Assembly: GCF_000719285.1 (NCBI RefSeq)
Contig: NZ_JOFS01000005.1
Location: forward strand, 496,001-560,000
Reading direction: 5' to 3'
Length of the DNA: 64,000 nt
From: Streptomyces bicolor
GTDB lineage: Bacteria > Actinomycetota > Actinomycetes > Streptomycetales > Streptomycetaceae
Part shown: piece after piece, positions 1-8,470 of the stretch
How positions within the stretch are numbered: position 1 is the stretch's first letter
Layout of the letters: each line of letters opens with the position of its first letter
The notes under the pieces: model-generated
Database searches by the model: none
What the model was told of the DNA's origin: nothing
What the model saw: the letters and a program-made list of their open reading frames with translations, nothing else
Position numbers and translations under genes: made by a program

Positions 1-69
1 GAACAGCACGACGGCCGCCCCCACGAAACCGGCCGCCGCCCGGGCCGACCGGCTCTTGAGCAGGTTCAT
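1..69 (-). CDS. urtC: UrtC, urea ABC transporter permease (N-terminal fragment)
   Basis: Only the first 23 codons are inside the window; the gene continues past the left edge. The start is the ATG at 69-67, which overlaps the urtB stop as ATGA. The translation begins MNLLKSRSARAAAGFVGAAV, a basic N-terminus running into a hydrophobic segment, as expected for a membrane permease. UrtC is the second permease of the branched-chain-type urea importer and normally follows urtB directly. The name rests on position after urtA-urtB and translational coupling, not on the short sequence alone. Confidence 0.75.
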   Translation of the reverse strand, partial: MNLLKSRSARAAAGFVGAAVVLF

Positions 70-962
70 GCGAGACTCCTCGTCCGCAGCGTGTACAGCC
101 CCTGGGGCCGCCACTGGAGGAACGCGACGATGCCGACGAGCACCAGCACCTTGGCGACGCTGACGGTGGTGGAGTACTCCAGCACCGACTGGAGCACCCC
201 CAGCGCGAAGGCGACGATGACCGTGCCCTTGAGCTGTCCGATACCGCCGACCACGATCACCAGGAAGGCGTCGATGATCACGTTGGTGCCCATCGTCGGC
301 CCGATCGGACCGACCAGCGTCAGCGCGACTCCGGCCACGCCCGCGAGCCCGGAGCCGATGAAGAAGGCCGTACGGTCCACGGTCGAGGTCGAGATGCCGG
401 ACACCTCAGCCAGGTCGCGGTTCTGCACCACGGCCCGGATCCGGCGGCCCAGCGGCGTCAGCCGCAACGTCAGCGACAGCGCGACGACCGCCGCGACCGC
501 CAACCCGAGAATGAACAGGCGGCTGTTGGCGACGGTGAGCGGATCGTCGCCGCCGATGAGAGTGATGTTCCCGGTGAGGATGTCGGGCGCGCGGGTTTGC
601 ACGTTCGGCGCGCCGAAAAGGTCCCGGGCGAGTTGCTGGAGCATCAGGGAGACGCCCCAGGTGACGAGAAGTGTGTCAAGTGGCCGCAGATACAGCCGTC
701 GTATCAGCAGCCATTCGAGAAGTGCGCCGAGGGCGCCCGAGACGAGAAAAGCGACGGGCAGAGCGACCAGCAGCGAAATTCCGGCGCTCGAAATGGACTT
801 CTGCAGGACATACGTCGTGTAGGCGCCGGCCATGATGAACTCGCCGTGGGCCATGTTGATGACGTTCATCTGGCCGAACGTGAGCGAGAGACCGAGCGCG
901 ATGAGCAGCAGGACGGCACCGATGCTGATGCCGGTGAAGGTCTGACCGAGGATCACGGTCAT
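66..962 (-). CDS. urtB: Urea ABC transporter permease UrtB
   Basis: A 298-residue inner-membrane permease of the LivH/UrtB type, forming with UrtC the channel that imports urea for urease-based nitrogen supply. The open frame extends upstream into urtA in another frame, but MTVILGQTFTGISIGAVLLL at 962 is the family's natural start, and the protein is then hydrophobic nearly throughout. The GLSLTFGQMNVINMAHGEF segment near residue 28 and the GGIGQLKGTVIVAFALGVLQ segment near residue 245 are characteristic of this permease class. It lies 68 bases after urtA, and its stop overlaps the urtC start by 4 bases, so the genes are coupled. Regulation is probably from the urtA promoter. Confidence 0.93.
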   Translation of the reverse strand: MTVILGQTFTGISIGAVLLLIALGLSLTFGQMNVINMAHGEFIMAGAYTTYVLQKSISSAGISLLVALPVAFLVSGALGALLEWLLIRRLYLRPLDTLLVTWGVSLMLQQLARDLFGAPNVQTRAPDILTGNITLIGGDDPLTVANSRLFILGLAVAAVVALSLTLRLTPLGRRIRAVVQNRDLAEVSGISTSTVDRTAFFIGSGLAGVAGVALTLVGPIGPTMGTNVIIDAFLVIVVGGIGQLKGTVIVAFALGVLQSVLEYSTTVSVAKVLVLVGIVAFLQWRPQGLYTLRTRSLA

Positions 963-1030
963 GCGGCGGCTCCGGGGAGGCGGGGGGCGCGGGGACCTCG
1001 GCGTACGCGAGGCCCCCGAGAAGCGATCGG

Positions 1031-2287
1031 TCAGGACAGGCCGGAGGCCCAGGAGTAGCCCTTGAGGTACGGGTCCGGCTTGATGGGCTTGCCGGAGTCC
1101 CACACCTGCTCGATCAGTCCGTCGGAGCCGACCTTGCCGATCCGGGCGGTCTTGTAGATGTGCTGCGAGGCGCCGTCGACGGTGACCTTGCCCTCGGGCG
1201 CGTCGAAGGTGATGCCGTCCGAGGCGGCCTTCACCTTCTCCGGGTCGAAGGACTTCGCCTTCTCGACCATCGCCTTCCACAGGTAGACCGAGACGTACGC
1301 GGCCTCCATCGGGTCACTGGTCGGCTTGTCCTGGCCGTACTTCGCCTTGTAGGCCTTCACGAACTTCTCGTTCGCGGCGCCCGGGGTGGTCTGGTAGTAG
1401 TTCCAGGCCGTCAGCTGTCCGTCCAGGTACTGCGTGCCGATCGACTTGACCTCCTCCTCGGCGATCGACACCGAGACGACCGGCATGCTCTTCGCGGTGA
1501 GGCCCGCCGACTTGTACTCCTTGAAGAAGGCCACGTTCGAGTCGCCGTTGAGGGTGTTGAACACCGCGTCCGCCTTTGACGCCTTCACCTTGTTGGCGAT
1601 CGTGCTGAACTCCGTGGACCCCAGCGGCGCGTAGTCCTCGCCGAGGATCGTCATGCCGTTGGCCTTGGCGTACGCCCTGATCTCCTTGTTGGCGGTGCGC
1701 GGGAAGACGTAGTCGCTGCCGACCAGGTAGAGCTTCTTCAGTCCCTGGCTCTTGAGGTAGTCGAGGGCCGGGACGATCTGCTGGTTGGTGGTCGCGCCCG
1801 TGTAGAAGATGTACGGCGACTCCTCCAGGCCCTCGTACTGCACGGGGTAGAACAGCAGCGATCTGTTCTTCTCGAACACCGGCTTGACCGCTTTGCGGCT
1901 GGCGGAGGTCCAGCAGCCGAAGGTGGCCGCGACGCCGTCCTCCTTGATGAGCTTGGTCGCCTTCTCGGCGAAGGTCGGCCAGTCGGAGGCGCCGTCCTCG
2001 CTGATCGGCTTGATCTTCTTGCCGAGGACGCCACCGGAGGCGTTGATCTCGTCGACGGCGAGCATCAGCGAGTTGCGTACGGTCACCTCGCTGATCGCCA
2101 TCGTGCCGGACAGCGAGTTGAGCAGACCGACCTTGACCGTGTCGCCGCTGACGTCGATCTTCGCCGCCTTGTCGGACGAGCCGGCCGCGTCGGTCTTCGC
2201 ACCGCACGCCGAGAGGGCCACGACGGCCGCGAGCGAGGCGGTACCGGCCAGGAAACGACGCCGGTGGATATGAGGAAGGCTGGACAA
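1031..2287 (-). CDS. urtA: Urea ABC transporter substrate-binding protein UrtA
   Basis: A 418-residue extracytoplasmic binding protein for urea, first gene of the urt operon. The start is a TTG at 2287 preceded by the strong ribosome site AAGGAGG. The N-terminus carries a twin-arginine-like RRRFLAG motif, a hydrophobic stretch and a lipobox LSAC with the Cys near residue 28, so it is likely exported and lipid-anchored. Mature motifs include [36 protein letters not shown] and [14 protein letters not shown], typical of UrtA and related type I periplasmic-fold proteins. The GlnR-like box about 45-70 bases upstream suggests nitrogen control. Related short-chain amide binding proteins are the main alternative; the urtB neighbour favours urea. 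Confidence 0.93.
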   Translation of the reverse strand: MSSLPHIHRRRFLAGTASLAAVVALSACGAKTDAAGSSDKAAKIDVSGDTVKVGLLNSLSGTMAISEVTVRNSLMLAVDEINASGGVLGKKIKPISEDGASDWPTFAEKATKLIKEDGVAATFGCWTSASRKAVKPVFEKNRSLLFYPVQYEGLEESPYIFYTGATTNQQIVPALDYLKSQGLKKLYLVGSDYVFPRTANKEIRAYAKANGMTILGEDYAPLGSTEFSTIANKVKASKADAVFNTLNGDSNVAFFKEYKSAGLTAKSMPVVSVSIAEEEVKSIGTQYLDGQLTAWNYYQTTPGAANEKFVKAYKAKYGQDKPTSDPMEAAYVSVYLWKAMVEKAKSFDPEKVKAASDGITFDAPEGKVTVDGASQHIYKTARIGKVGSDGLIEQVWDSGKPIKPDPYLKGYSWASGLS

Positions 2288-2329
2288 GTGAACCTCCTTG
2301 AAGGGCGGTGCACAGCCTCAAGTCGGCCT

Positions 2330-2356
2330 GTTTCCATGGTGTTTCGGGTCACTTAC
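2330..2356 (-). promoter_or_regulatory. GlnR-like box upstream of urtA
   Basis: On the plus strand the pattern is GTTTC-N6-GTTTC-N6-CTTAC, which on the urtA strand reads GTAAG-N6-GAAAC-N6-GAAAC. This matches the spacing and half-site form of the actinobacterial GlnR consensus (gTnAc-n6-GaAAc repeats). Its position 43-69 bases before the urtA start suits nitrogen-responsive control of urea uptake. The match and spacing are seen in the sequence; binding is inferred. Confidence 0.55.
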
Positions 2357-2460
2357 CCAGCTGTATCTTCCGGCTCTCCGCAGGAAAAGAAACGGGAAAC
2401 AAAAAAGCCCCGGGTTAGATTCCGCACCGGAATTCACACTTCGCCCGAGGCATTCTAGTT

Positions 2461-2476
2461 ACTTCCTGCAGGAAGT
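2461..2476. repeat. Perfect 16-bp palindrome between urtA and the second binding-protein gene
   Basis: ACTTCCTGCAGGAAGT is a gapless perfect palindrome. It lies 173 bases upstream of urtA and 37 bases past the stop of the leaderless binding-protein gene. It could be an operator half-shared by the region, for example for the MarR protein at 3787-4230. It lacks a loop and T-run, so a terminator is less likely. Confidence 0.4.
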
Positions 2477-2512
2477 ATCTGGGGTGGGTGGGTGCATGTC
2501 AAGGCTGAGCTG

Positions 2513-3628
2513 TCAGGGCCGAGCGGCGGCGTCCAGGTCGAGCTGGGTGAGCACGTCGAAGTCCACGCCGTCCGCCTGGGCGAGGTAGATGCGCTGCCTG
2601 ACATGGCTGCCCCTGAGTCGCAGCAGTCCGCGCGGCCCCTCGTACGACACCGACTCGGCCGTCGCGCCGATGGCCCTCACGTCCAGCGTCCCGGCCCGGG
2701 CGACGAGTGCGGCGAGCAACAGCACGCCCTCGTAACACGATTCGCCGAGACTCCCGGGAGCCGGTGCCTCGATGCCGTACCGCCCGGCATACCGGCCGTG
2801 GAAGTCGAGGGTGTCCTGGTTGGCGAGCGAGGCGAAGAACCCGGCGGTGCTGTAGAGGCCGGCGGTCGCCGTGGGGCCGCTGGCCAGCAGCATGTTCTCG
2901 TCCATGAGTGTGCTCAGCCGCAGGCAGCGCTGGTCGAGGCCGGCCGCGGCGAACGCCCGGTTGAACCGGACGGCGTCGTTGCCCACCAGGAGCATCACGA
3001 CGGCGTCCGCGTCCGACCGCTCGATCCGCCGCAGCACGCCGTCGAAGTCATGGGTGCCGAGCGGCAGATACACCTGCCCGCACACCCCGCCGCCGGACTC
3101 GCGCGCGTAACCGCACGCGGCCCGCGCGGTGCGCCGCGGCCACACGTAGTCGTTGCCGACGACGAACCACCGGCGCACCTTGCGCTCGGCCGCCAGTAGC
3201 CGCATCGCGGGCCGCAGTTGGTCGTCCGGTGTCTCGCTGGTCAGATAGACGCCGGTGGTGTGCTCCCCGCCCTCGTACAGCGCGGTGTACACATACGGCA
3301 CCCGGTGCGCTATGCGCGGGGCGAGCTCCTGGCGCACGGAGGAGATGTGCCAGCCGGTGACGCCCTGCACGACGCCGAGGTCCACCAGCGCCTCGACCCG
3401 GTCGGCGATCTCACGGGGCTCGGCGCCGCCGTCCACCGGCAGCAGCCGCAACTCCCTGCCGAGCACGCCGCCCGCGTGGTTGACCTCCTCCACGGCGAGT
3501 TGTGCGCACAGTTCGCAGGTCGGCCCGAAGATGCCCGCGGCGCCCTGCATCGGGAAGACGAGGGCGACGCTGAGCACGGAGTCGTCGACGGTGAACCAGT
3601 CGAGCGGATGGGGGTCGAGCCGGCACAT
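2513..3628 (-). CDS. Leaderless UrtA/AmiC-like ligand-binding protein
   Basis: A 371-residue type I periplasmic-binding-fold protein related to urea, short-chain amide and branched-chain amino-acid binding proteins. The ATG at 3628 is the only plausible in-frame start; upstream codons are proline/serine-rich and lack start codons. The N-terminus MCRLDPHPLDWFTVDD has no signal peptide, lipobox or twin arginine, although the mature-like motifs are intact: VALVFPMQGAAGIFGPTCEL, GGVLGRELRLLPVDGGAE, GNDYVWPRRTARAACGYARE and LGESCYEGVLLLAALVARAG. A cytosolic sensor role, as for AmiC in Pseudomonas amidase control, is therefore likelier than transport. It lies between urtA and a divergent MarR gene, so it may sense urea or amides for that locus. 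No enzyme motif is visible. Confidence 0.72.
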   Translation of the reverse strand: MCRLDPHPLDWFTVDDSVLSVALVFPMQGAAGIFGPTCELCAQLAVEEVNHAGGVLGRELRLLPVDGGAEPREIADRVEALVDLGVVQGVTGWHISSVRQELAPRIAHRVPYVYTALYEGGEHTTGVYLTSETPDDQLRPAMRLLAAERKVRRWFVVGNDYVWPRRTARAACGYARESGGGVCGQVYLPLGTHDFDGVLRRIERSDADAVVMLLVGNDAVRFNRAFAAAGLDQRCLRLSTLMDENMLLASGPTATAGLYSTAGFFASLANQDTLDFHGRYAGRYGIEAPAPGSLGESCYEGVLLLAALVARAGTLDVRAIGATAESVSYEGPRGLLRLRGSHVRQRIYLAQADGVDFDVLTQLDLDAAARP

Positions 3629-3786
3629 GCGGTCATGATTCCGGTCCCGTTCGGTGAACTCCAGTCCGTCTCGGGGGCTGGGCGGTGGGGAAGTGGTGGA
3701 CGTCGACGGTGCTTGCGTGACATGTGGACGATCCTTTGGTGAAGCGGCACTTGTACGATGACGGCACCCCGGGACCGAGGAGCAGG

Positions 3787-4230
3787 ATGCCCACACCTCC
3801 GCGTCAGCCCCAGGACCTGATGCAGCTGTTGACGCGCGCCGAACGCCTGGCGGCGCGCCGGCTGCGGAGCGTCCTCGACGGGGGCGGCTGCTCGATCGAG
3901 GCCTGGCGGGTGCTGTCGCTGCTCTCCGACGGCGAGGGCCACGCCATGACGGCGGTGGCCGAAGCGGCCTTCCTGCCCCCGGCGACCCTGACCAAGCTGG
4001 TCGACCACCTCGTCGACCAGAACCTCGTGTACCGCCGGGTCGACCCCCTCGACCGACGCCGCATACTCGCCCACCTCACCCCGCGCGGCGAGGCCTACCG
4101 GCGGCGGATCAGCCGCGAGGTGCGGGCCGGCATGCCGGTGCTCGGCGAGAGCGACGACGACCTGCTGCGTGGTCTGCTGGAGCGACTGGTCGGCACGCTG
4201 GAGCAGACGGCGGCCGAGACTGCCGGCTGA
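3787..4230 (+). CDS. MarR-family transcriptional regulator
   Basis: A 147-residue winged-helix regulator. The start at 3787 follows GAGGAGCAGG and gives MPTPPRQPQDLMQLL; an upstream ATG at 3724 would add 21 unlike residues. The MarR core is clear: a helical dimer segment, then CSIEAWRVLSLLSDGEGHAM, the recognition helix around FLPPATLTKLVDHLVDQNLV, and the wing RRVDPLDRRRILAHLTPRGE. It is divergent from the leaderless binding-protein gene, with about 160 bases between starts, so it probably controls that gene and itself. The effector is unknown, though a urea or amide link is suggested by context. The 140 bases after it, before the GntR gene, show no recognised element. Confidence 0.88.
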   Translation: MPTPPRQPQDLMQLLTRAERLAARRLRSVLDGGGCSIEAWRVLSLLSDGEGHAMTAVAEAAFLPPATLTKLVDHLVDQNLVYRRVDPLDRRRILAHLTPRGEAYRRRISREVRAGMPVLGESDDDLLRGLLERLVGTLEQTAAETAG

Positions 4231-4370
4231 CCGTGTCCGTACTGCGGGACTGGTGGCGAAACCAAGCCGATCTCCAAAGAAACAGCAGGTCAGCGGCCGG
4301 GTGATGGGCAATCAGGTGGCGCAATGATTCAGCAACACCACTGGCCGGAAACCATCGATATGGTCGCCGC

Positions 4371-5141
4371 ATGCCACCTGAACGAACCCGCGAGCACACC
4401 GCGCCGCTCGCCGCCGCCCGCCGCCGTCGGCTGCGTGCGGACCGGGCGCGTCAGCTCGCGGACCTGCTGCGGCATCTGGTTCTGACCGGGGGATTTCCCG
4501 GGGGAGCGCTTCCCCACGAGGACGTCCTCGCCGCCGACTACCAGGTGTCACGGAACACCGTGCGGCACGCCCTCGACCTGCTGCGCGCCGAGCAGCTCGT
4601 CGAGCGGATGCCCGGCGTCGGCACCGTCGTCGTCGCCGAGAAGTACTCGCACGGCCTCGACCGGCTGATGGGACTCGCGGAGACCCTGCGGGAACACGGC
4701 CGGGTCACCAACGAGGTACGCACCATGGGGCCCGTCGCCGCCCCCGCACCCGTGGCCGAGCGTCTGCGCCTGCCCATCGGCACCGACGTGCTCTACATCG
4801 AGCGCCTGCGCAAGCTGAACGGGCTGCCGCTCTCCCTCGATCTCACCTATCTTCCCCTGGACATCGGCAGTGAGCTGATCGGCGCCGACCTGGAGAACAC
4901 CGATGTCTTCCGGCTGCTGGAGCAGATCACCGGGCAGCCGCTCGGGCACGCGGAGATCACCCTGGAGGCCGTGAACGCCGACGCGCACTCCGCCACCGTG
5001 CTCCAGGCGCCGCGCGGCACCGCCGTGCTGATGCTGGAGCGGCTCACCCACCTGTGCGACGGCAGGCCCGTGGACCTGGAGTTCATCCGGTTCCGCGGGG
5101 ACCGGATCACGATGAGCGGGCTGCTGCGCCGCTCGGTCTGA
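4371..5141 (+). CDS. GntR/HutC-family transcriptional regulator with UTRA domain
   Basis: A 256-residue regulator with an N-terminal GntR winged helix (ADLLRHLVLTGGFPGGALPHEDVLAADYQVSRNTVRHALDLLR region, about residues 25-75) and a C-terminal UTRA effector domain (about 105-250, including VLYIERLRKLNGLPLSLDLTYL-type strands). HutC-type members bind small metabolites and usually control an adjacent operon. Here the next five genes (ferredoxin, ABC importer, flavoprotein) run in the same direction starting 101 bases later, so this is the obvious local regulator. The effector cannot be read from the sequence. The start ATG at 4371 has no strong ribosome site; a slightly later start is possible. 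Confidence 0.88.
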   Translation: MPPERTREHTAPLAAARRRRLRADRARQLADLLRHLVLTGGFPGGALPHEDVLAADYQVSRNTVRHALDLLRAEQLVERMPGVGTVVVAEKYSHGLDRLMGLAETLREHGRVTNEVRTMGPVAAPAPVAERLRLPIGTDVLYIERLRKLNGLPLSLDLTYLPLDIGSELIGADLENTDVFRLLEQITGQPLGHAEITLEAVNADAHSATVLQAPRGTAVLMLERLTHLCDGRPVDLEFIRFRGDRITMSGLLRRSV

Positions 5142-5242
5142 ATCGCCGCATATCCGTACTTCCGTATGTCCGCGGTCCACTGAACACCCGCGATCCGCGC
5201 AGCGTTTCTCTCACCCCTCGCAGTACCTCACTGGAGACAGCC

Positions 5243-5470
5243 ATGCCCTTGGTGCCCCAGCGGGCCGACGTGCCCGTGACCGTCGACGAGTCGAAGTGCA
5301 TCGACGGCTGCACGCTCTGTGTCGACATGTGTCCGCTGGACTCCCTGGCGATCAACCCCGACAGCGGCAAGGCGTACATGCACGTCGACGAGTGCTGGTA
5401 CTGCGGCCCCTGTGCCGCCCGCTGCCCCACCGGGGCCGTCACGGTCAACATGCCCTATCTGCTGCGGTGA
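5243..5470 (+). CDS. AprB-like dicluster [4Fe-4S] ferredoxin
   Basis: A 75-residue cytosolic electron carrier. The start at 5243 follows CTGGAGACAGCC. Two Cys quartets are visible: Cys19-x3-Cys23-x2-Cys26-x3-Cys30-Pro and Cys51-x2-Cys54-x2-Cys57-x3-Cys61-Pro, so two [4Fe-4S] clusters are expected. The spacing and the DECWYCGPCAARCPTGAVTV segment resemble the N-terminal part of the adenylylsulfate reductase beta subunit (AprB), without its C-terminal tail. The AprA-like flavoprotein at the end of the same gene run is the natural electron partner. It begins 101 bases after the GntR gene and ends 14 bases before the binding-protein gene. The physiological donor or acceptor is unknown. Confidence 0.88.
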   Translation: MPLVPQRADVPVTVDESKCIDGCTLCVDMCPLDSLAINPDSGKAYMHVDECWYCGPCAARCPTGAVTVNMPYLLR

Positions 5471-5484
5471 AAGGCCCACATCCG

Positions 5485-6840
5485 ATGAAACGCACGACTC
5501 CTGCCGCCCTGCTCGCGATCGCCCTTGTCAGCATCCTCGCCACCGGCTGCGGCGGCGACGCCTCGGCCGGCGACGACACGCACATCACCGTCACCGTCGG
5601 CTACCAGTCCAAGACCATCAACACCGTCACCGCCGGCACCCTGCTGCGCTCCCTCGGCTACTTCGAGCGTGAACTCGCCGCCCAGGGCGAACGGGACGGC
5701 ATCTCCTACAAGGTGGAGTGGCAGGACTACGCCACGGGCGCGCCCATCACCGCGCAGATGACCGCGGGGAAGATCGACATCGGGTCGATGGGCGACTTCC
5801 CGCTGCTCATCAACGCCGCCCGCGGCAAGCAGCTGAACCGCCCCACCCACCTCGTGTCGGTCACCGGATACAACCTGAAGGGCGCCCTCAACACCGTGGT
5901 GACGGCGCCGGACTCGAAGCTCGGCTCGCTCGAGGACCTGCGGGGCAAGAAGGTGTCCACGAGCGTCGGCTCGGCGGCGGACGGCACCCTCGTACGGGCG
6001 CTCCAGCGGGCCGGGCTCGACGCCGAGAAGGACATCAGCAAGCTCAACCAGCAGCCGGCGGTGGGTGCCTCCGCGCTCCAGGCGGGCAGTGCCGACGCCC
6101 TGTCGCAGTTCGTGGCCTGGCCCGGGCTGCTGGTCTTCCAGGACAAGGCGAAGGCGCTGTACGACGGTGCGGAACTCGATCTGCCCACCTTCCACGGGGT
6201 CACCGTCCGCGAGGACTTCGCCGAGCAGCGGCCGAAGGTGCTCGATGCCTTTCTCACCGCGCAGACCGAGGCGACGAACTACCTGAACGACCACCCCGTG
6301 CAGGCCGCCGAGAAGGTCGCCGAGGCCACCGGACTGCCTCCGGAGGTCGTCTACCTCTACAACGGCAGCGGCGGCATCGCCACCTTCGACCCGGCCGTCA
6401 AGCCGCAGCTCGTCTCCGCGCTGAAGAAGGACGTGTCGGTGCTGAAGTCGGCGAAACTCGTCGGCGACGTGGACGTCGACTCGTTCGTCGACGACGGCCC
6501 GATCAAGCGCGTGTACGGCAAGGAGTACGCCGAGCGGCTCGCCGCCACCCCCGGCGCCTCGCGCAGCGAGGTCTGGCTCAAGGGCGAGGACAGCACCCGC
6601 CCGTTCGACTCGCCCGCCGCCCTGCTGAAGTTCGTCGCCGGGCACGAGGGCGAGGTGCGTGCCGCCTACGTACCGGACGCCACCAACGGCACCCGCTGGT
6701 ACGCCGACAAGGCGGTCTGGGTCCAGGACGGCAAGGAGTTGAAGCCCTTCGTCACCGCCTCCGCCGCCGACGCGTACATCCAGGCCCACTCCGGTGCCCG
6801 TACCGTCTCCTACGCCAGCGCTCTGGAGCTGGCGTCATGA
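5485..6840 (+). CDS. SsuA/NMT1-like ABC substrate-binding lipoprotein with NosL-like C-terminal domain
   Basis: A 451-residue exported lipoprotein. MKRTTPAALLAIALVSILAT precedes the lipobox Cys (ATGC, Cys near residue 22). Residues of about 35-340 form an NMT1/SsuA-type binding domain of the kind that captures sulfonates, nitrate or thiamine-precursor-like ligands; the signature segment is MTAGKIDIGSMGDFPLLINA. The last roughly 100 residues are extra for this family. Their pattern (WYADKAVWVQDG-x2-LKPFVTASAADAYIQAH-x8-YASALE) resembles the NosL fold, a small Cu(I)-binding accessory lipoprotein family, but NosL's Cys-x2-Cys-Gly-Met start is absent. The stop overlaps the permease start (ATGA). 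The ligand is not identifiable; the NosL match is by eye. Confidence 0.82.
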   Translation: MKRTTPAALLAIALVSILATGCGGDASAGDDTHITVTVGYQSKTINTVTAGTLLRSLGYFERELAAQGERDGISYKVEWQDYATGAPITAQMTAGKIDIGSMGDFPLLINAARGKQLNRPTHLVSVTGYNLKGALNTVVTAPDSKLGSLEDLRGKKVSTSVGSAADGTLVRALQRAGLDAEKDISKLNQQPAVGASALQAGSADALSQFVAWPGLLVFQDKAKALYDGAELDLPTFHGVTVREDFAEQRPKVLDAFLTAQTEATNYLNDHPVQAAEKVAEATGLPPEVVYLYNGSGGIATFDPAVKPQLVSALKKDVSVLKSAKLVGDVDVDSFVDDGPIKRVYGKEYAERLAATPGASRSEVWLKGEDSTRPFDSPAALLKFVAGHEGEVRAAYVPDATNGTRWYADKAVWVQDGKELKPFVTASAADAYIQAHSGARTVSYASALELAS

Positions 6841-7679
6841 CCGCGGTGACGGCCCCGCCGAAGAAGGCGTCGGCGGGGCCGGCACCCACTCGGCGCACGG
6901 CCCGCCTCCGGCCGGTCGTCCGCGTCCTGTCGCTGCTCGCGGCGCTCGGGCTGTGGCAGCTGCTCACCACGCTCGACGTCCAACTGTGGCTGCGCTTCGA
7001 CCAGTTCCCGTCCGTCACCGACGTGGCCGGGGAGTTCGGAGAGCGGATCGGCGACGGCGCCTACTGGCAGGACGTGACCGACAGCCTGCGCCGGATCGTC
7101 ACCGGCTTCCTGCTCGCGGCGGTGCTCGGCGTCGCCGCGGGCGTGGCCGTCGGCCGGTCCCGCTGGGCCGCGGACCTCGTCGGGACGGTGCTGGAGGTGC
7201 TGCGGCCCGTCCCGGCCATCGCGTTGGTACCCGTGGCGATCCTGCTCTTCCCCAGCAACGAGCAGGGCATCGTCTTCATCACCTTCACCGCCGCGTTCTT
7301 CCCGGTGCTGGTCGCCACCCGGCACGCGGTGCGCGCGCTCGCCCCGGTCTGGGAGGAGGCGGTGCTCACCATGGGCGGTGGACGGTGGCGGGTGCTGGCC
7401 TCCGTGGTGCTGCCCGGCGCGCTGCCGGGGATCTTCGGCGGGCTGTCGGTCGGAATCGGCGTCTCGTGGATCTGTGTGATCTCCGCGGAGATGATCTCCG
7501 GCGAGTACGGGGTCGGCTACCGCACCTGGCAGGACTACACCGTCATCGACTACCCGGGCGTGTTCACCGGCATCGTCACCATCGGCCTGCTCGGCTGGCT
7601 GACCTCCACCGTGGTGGAGCTCCTGGGACGCCGGCTGACGCACTGGCTGCCGCGGCGCGAGGGGAAGGCCACAGCATGA
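6837..7679 (+). CDS. SsuC-type ABC transporter permease
   Basis: A 280-residue inner-membrane protein of the binding-protein-dependent transport family. After a basic N-terminus come about six membrane segments, with the conserved EAA-type cytoplasmic loop EEAVLTMGGGRWRVLASVVLPGALP (written here only as its start EEAVLTMGG and end VVLPGALP) around residues 175-200. It couples to the ATPase that follows. The start ATG at 6837 overlaps the preceding TGA by 4 bases, and its stop overlaps the ATPase start in the same way, so the three importer genes are translationally coupled. The SsuC/TauC type fits sulfonate-like import, but substrate cannot be assigned. Confidence 0.9.
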   Translation: MTAVTAPPKKASAGPAPTRRTARLRPVVRVLSLLAALGLWQLLTTLDVQLWLRFDQFPSVTDVAGEFGERIGDGAYWQDVTDSLRRIVTGFLLAAVLGVAAGVAVGRSRWAADLVGTVLEVLRPVPAIALVPVAILLFPSNEQGIVFITFTAAFFPVLVATRHAVRALAPVWEEAVLTMGGGRWRVLASVVLPGALPGIFGGLSVGIGVSWICVISAEMISGEYGVGYRTWQDYTVIDYPGVFTGIVTIGLLGWLTSTVVELLGRRLTHWLPRREGKATA

Positions 7680-8470
7680 GCACGGACACCGACACGACCG
7701 TCACCGCACCGCGCACCGAGCAGCCCGCCCCAGGTGCACGGCTCAGCGTCACCGGCGCCGAGCTCGGCCGACCGGGTGCCGTGGTGCTGCGCGGGCTGGA
7801 TCTCGAAGCCGCCCCCGGCGAGATCCTCACCGTCGTCGGCCCGTCCGGGTGCGGCAAGTCCACCCTGTTGCGGACGCTGGCCGGGCTGCTGCCCGCGCTC
7901 GCCGGACAGGTCGTCCAGGACGGGCGGCCCGTCACGGGCCCCGGCGCGGACCGGGCGCTGGTCTTCCAGGAGGACGCACTGCTGCCGTGGCGTACCGCCC
8001 GGGCCAACGTCGAACTCCCGTTGGCGATCAGGGGATTGGGCCGAGCCGAGCGCCGGGCCAGGGCGGAGCAGTGGCTGGAGCGGGTCGGGCTGGCGGGTCT
8101 GGAGCGGCAGTTGCCGCACCGGCTCTCCGGAGGACAGCGACAGCGCGTGCAGCTCGCCCGCGCCCTCGCCGGGCAGCCGCGGGCCGTCCTGATGGACGAG
8201 CCGTTCGGCGCCCTGGACGCCCAGACCCGGGCCAGTATGCAGCAGTTGCTGGTGGAGGTGTTGCAGGGGACCGGCGCCACCGTGGTCTTCGTCACCCACG
8301 ACGTGGACGAGGCGCTGTTCCTCGGCGACCGTGTCGCGCTGCTCGGCGCAGGCGGCCTCGCCGGGGTCCGGCCAGTGCCGAGCCCCCGTGACCGCGGCGC
8401 CCGCGACACCCCCGCGACCGTGGCACTGCGCCACGACATCCTCGAATCCCTGGGCCCCCGAGCGTCCTGA
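7676..8470 (+). CDS. SsuB/TauB-type ABC transporter ATP-binding protein
   Basis: A 264-residue nucleotide-binding subunit. Walker A GPSGCGKST, Q-loop FQEDALLPWR, signature LSGGQRQR, Walker B AVLMDEP and the switch histidine in VTHDVDEA are all present, so it should be an active ATPase driving the importer. The MSTDTDTTV start at 7676 overlaps the permease stop (ATGA). It is followed by 123 bases, then the AprA-like flavoprotein in the same direction. The Q-loop wording LLPWR is typical of the nitrate/sulfonate/taurine ATPase group. Confidence 0.93.
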   Translation: MSTDTDTTVTAPRTEQPAPGARLSVTGAELGRPGAVVLRGLDLEAAPGEILTVVGPSGCGKSTLLRTLAGLLPALAGQVVQDGRPVTGPGADRALVFQEDALLPWRTARANVELPLAIRGLGRAERRARAEQWLERVGLAGLERQLPHRLSGGQRQRVQLARALAGQPRAVLMDEPFGALDAQTRASMQQLLVEVLQGTGATVVFVTHDVDEALFLGDRVALLGAGGLAGVRPVPSPRDRGARDTPATVALRHDILESLGPRAS

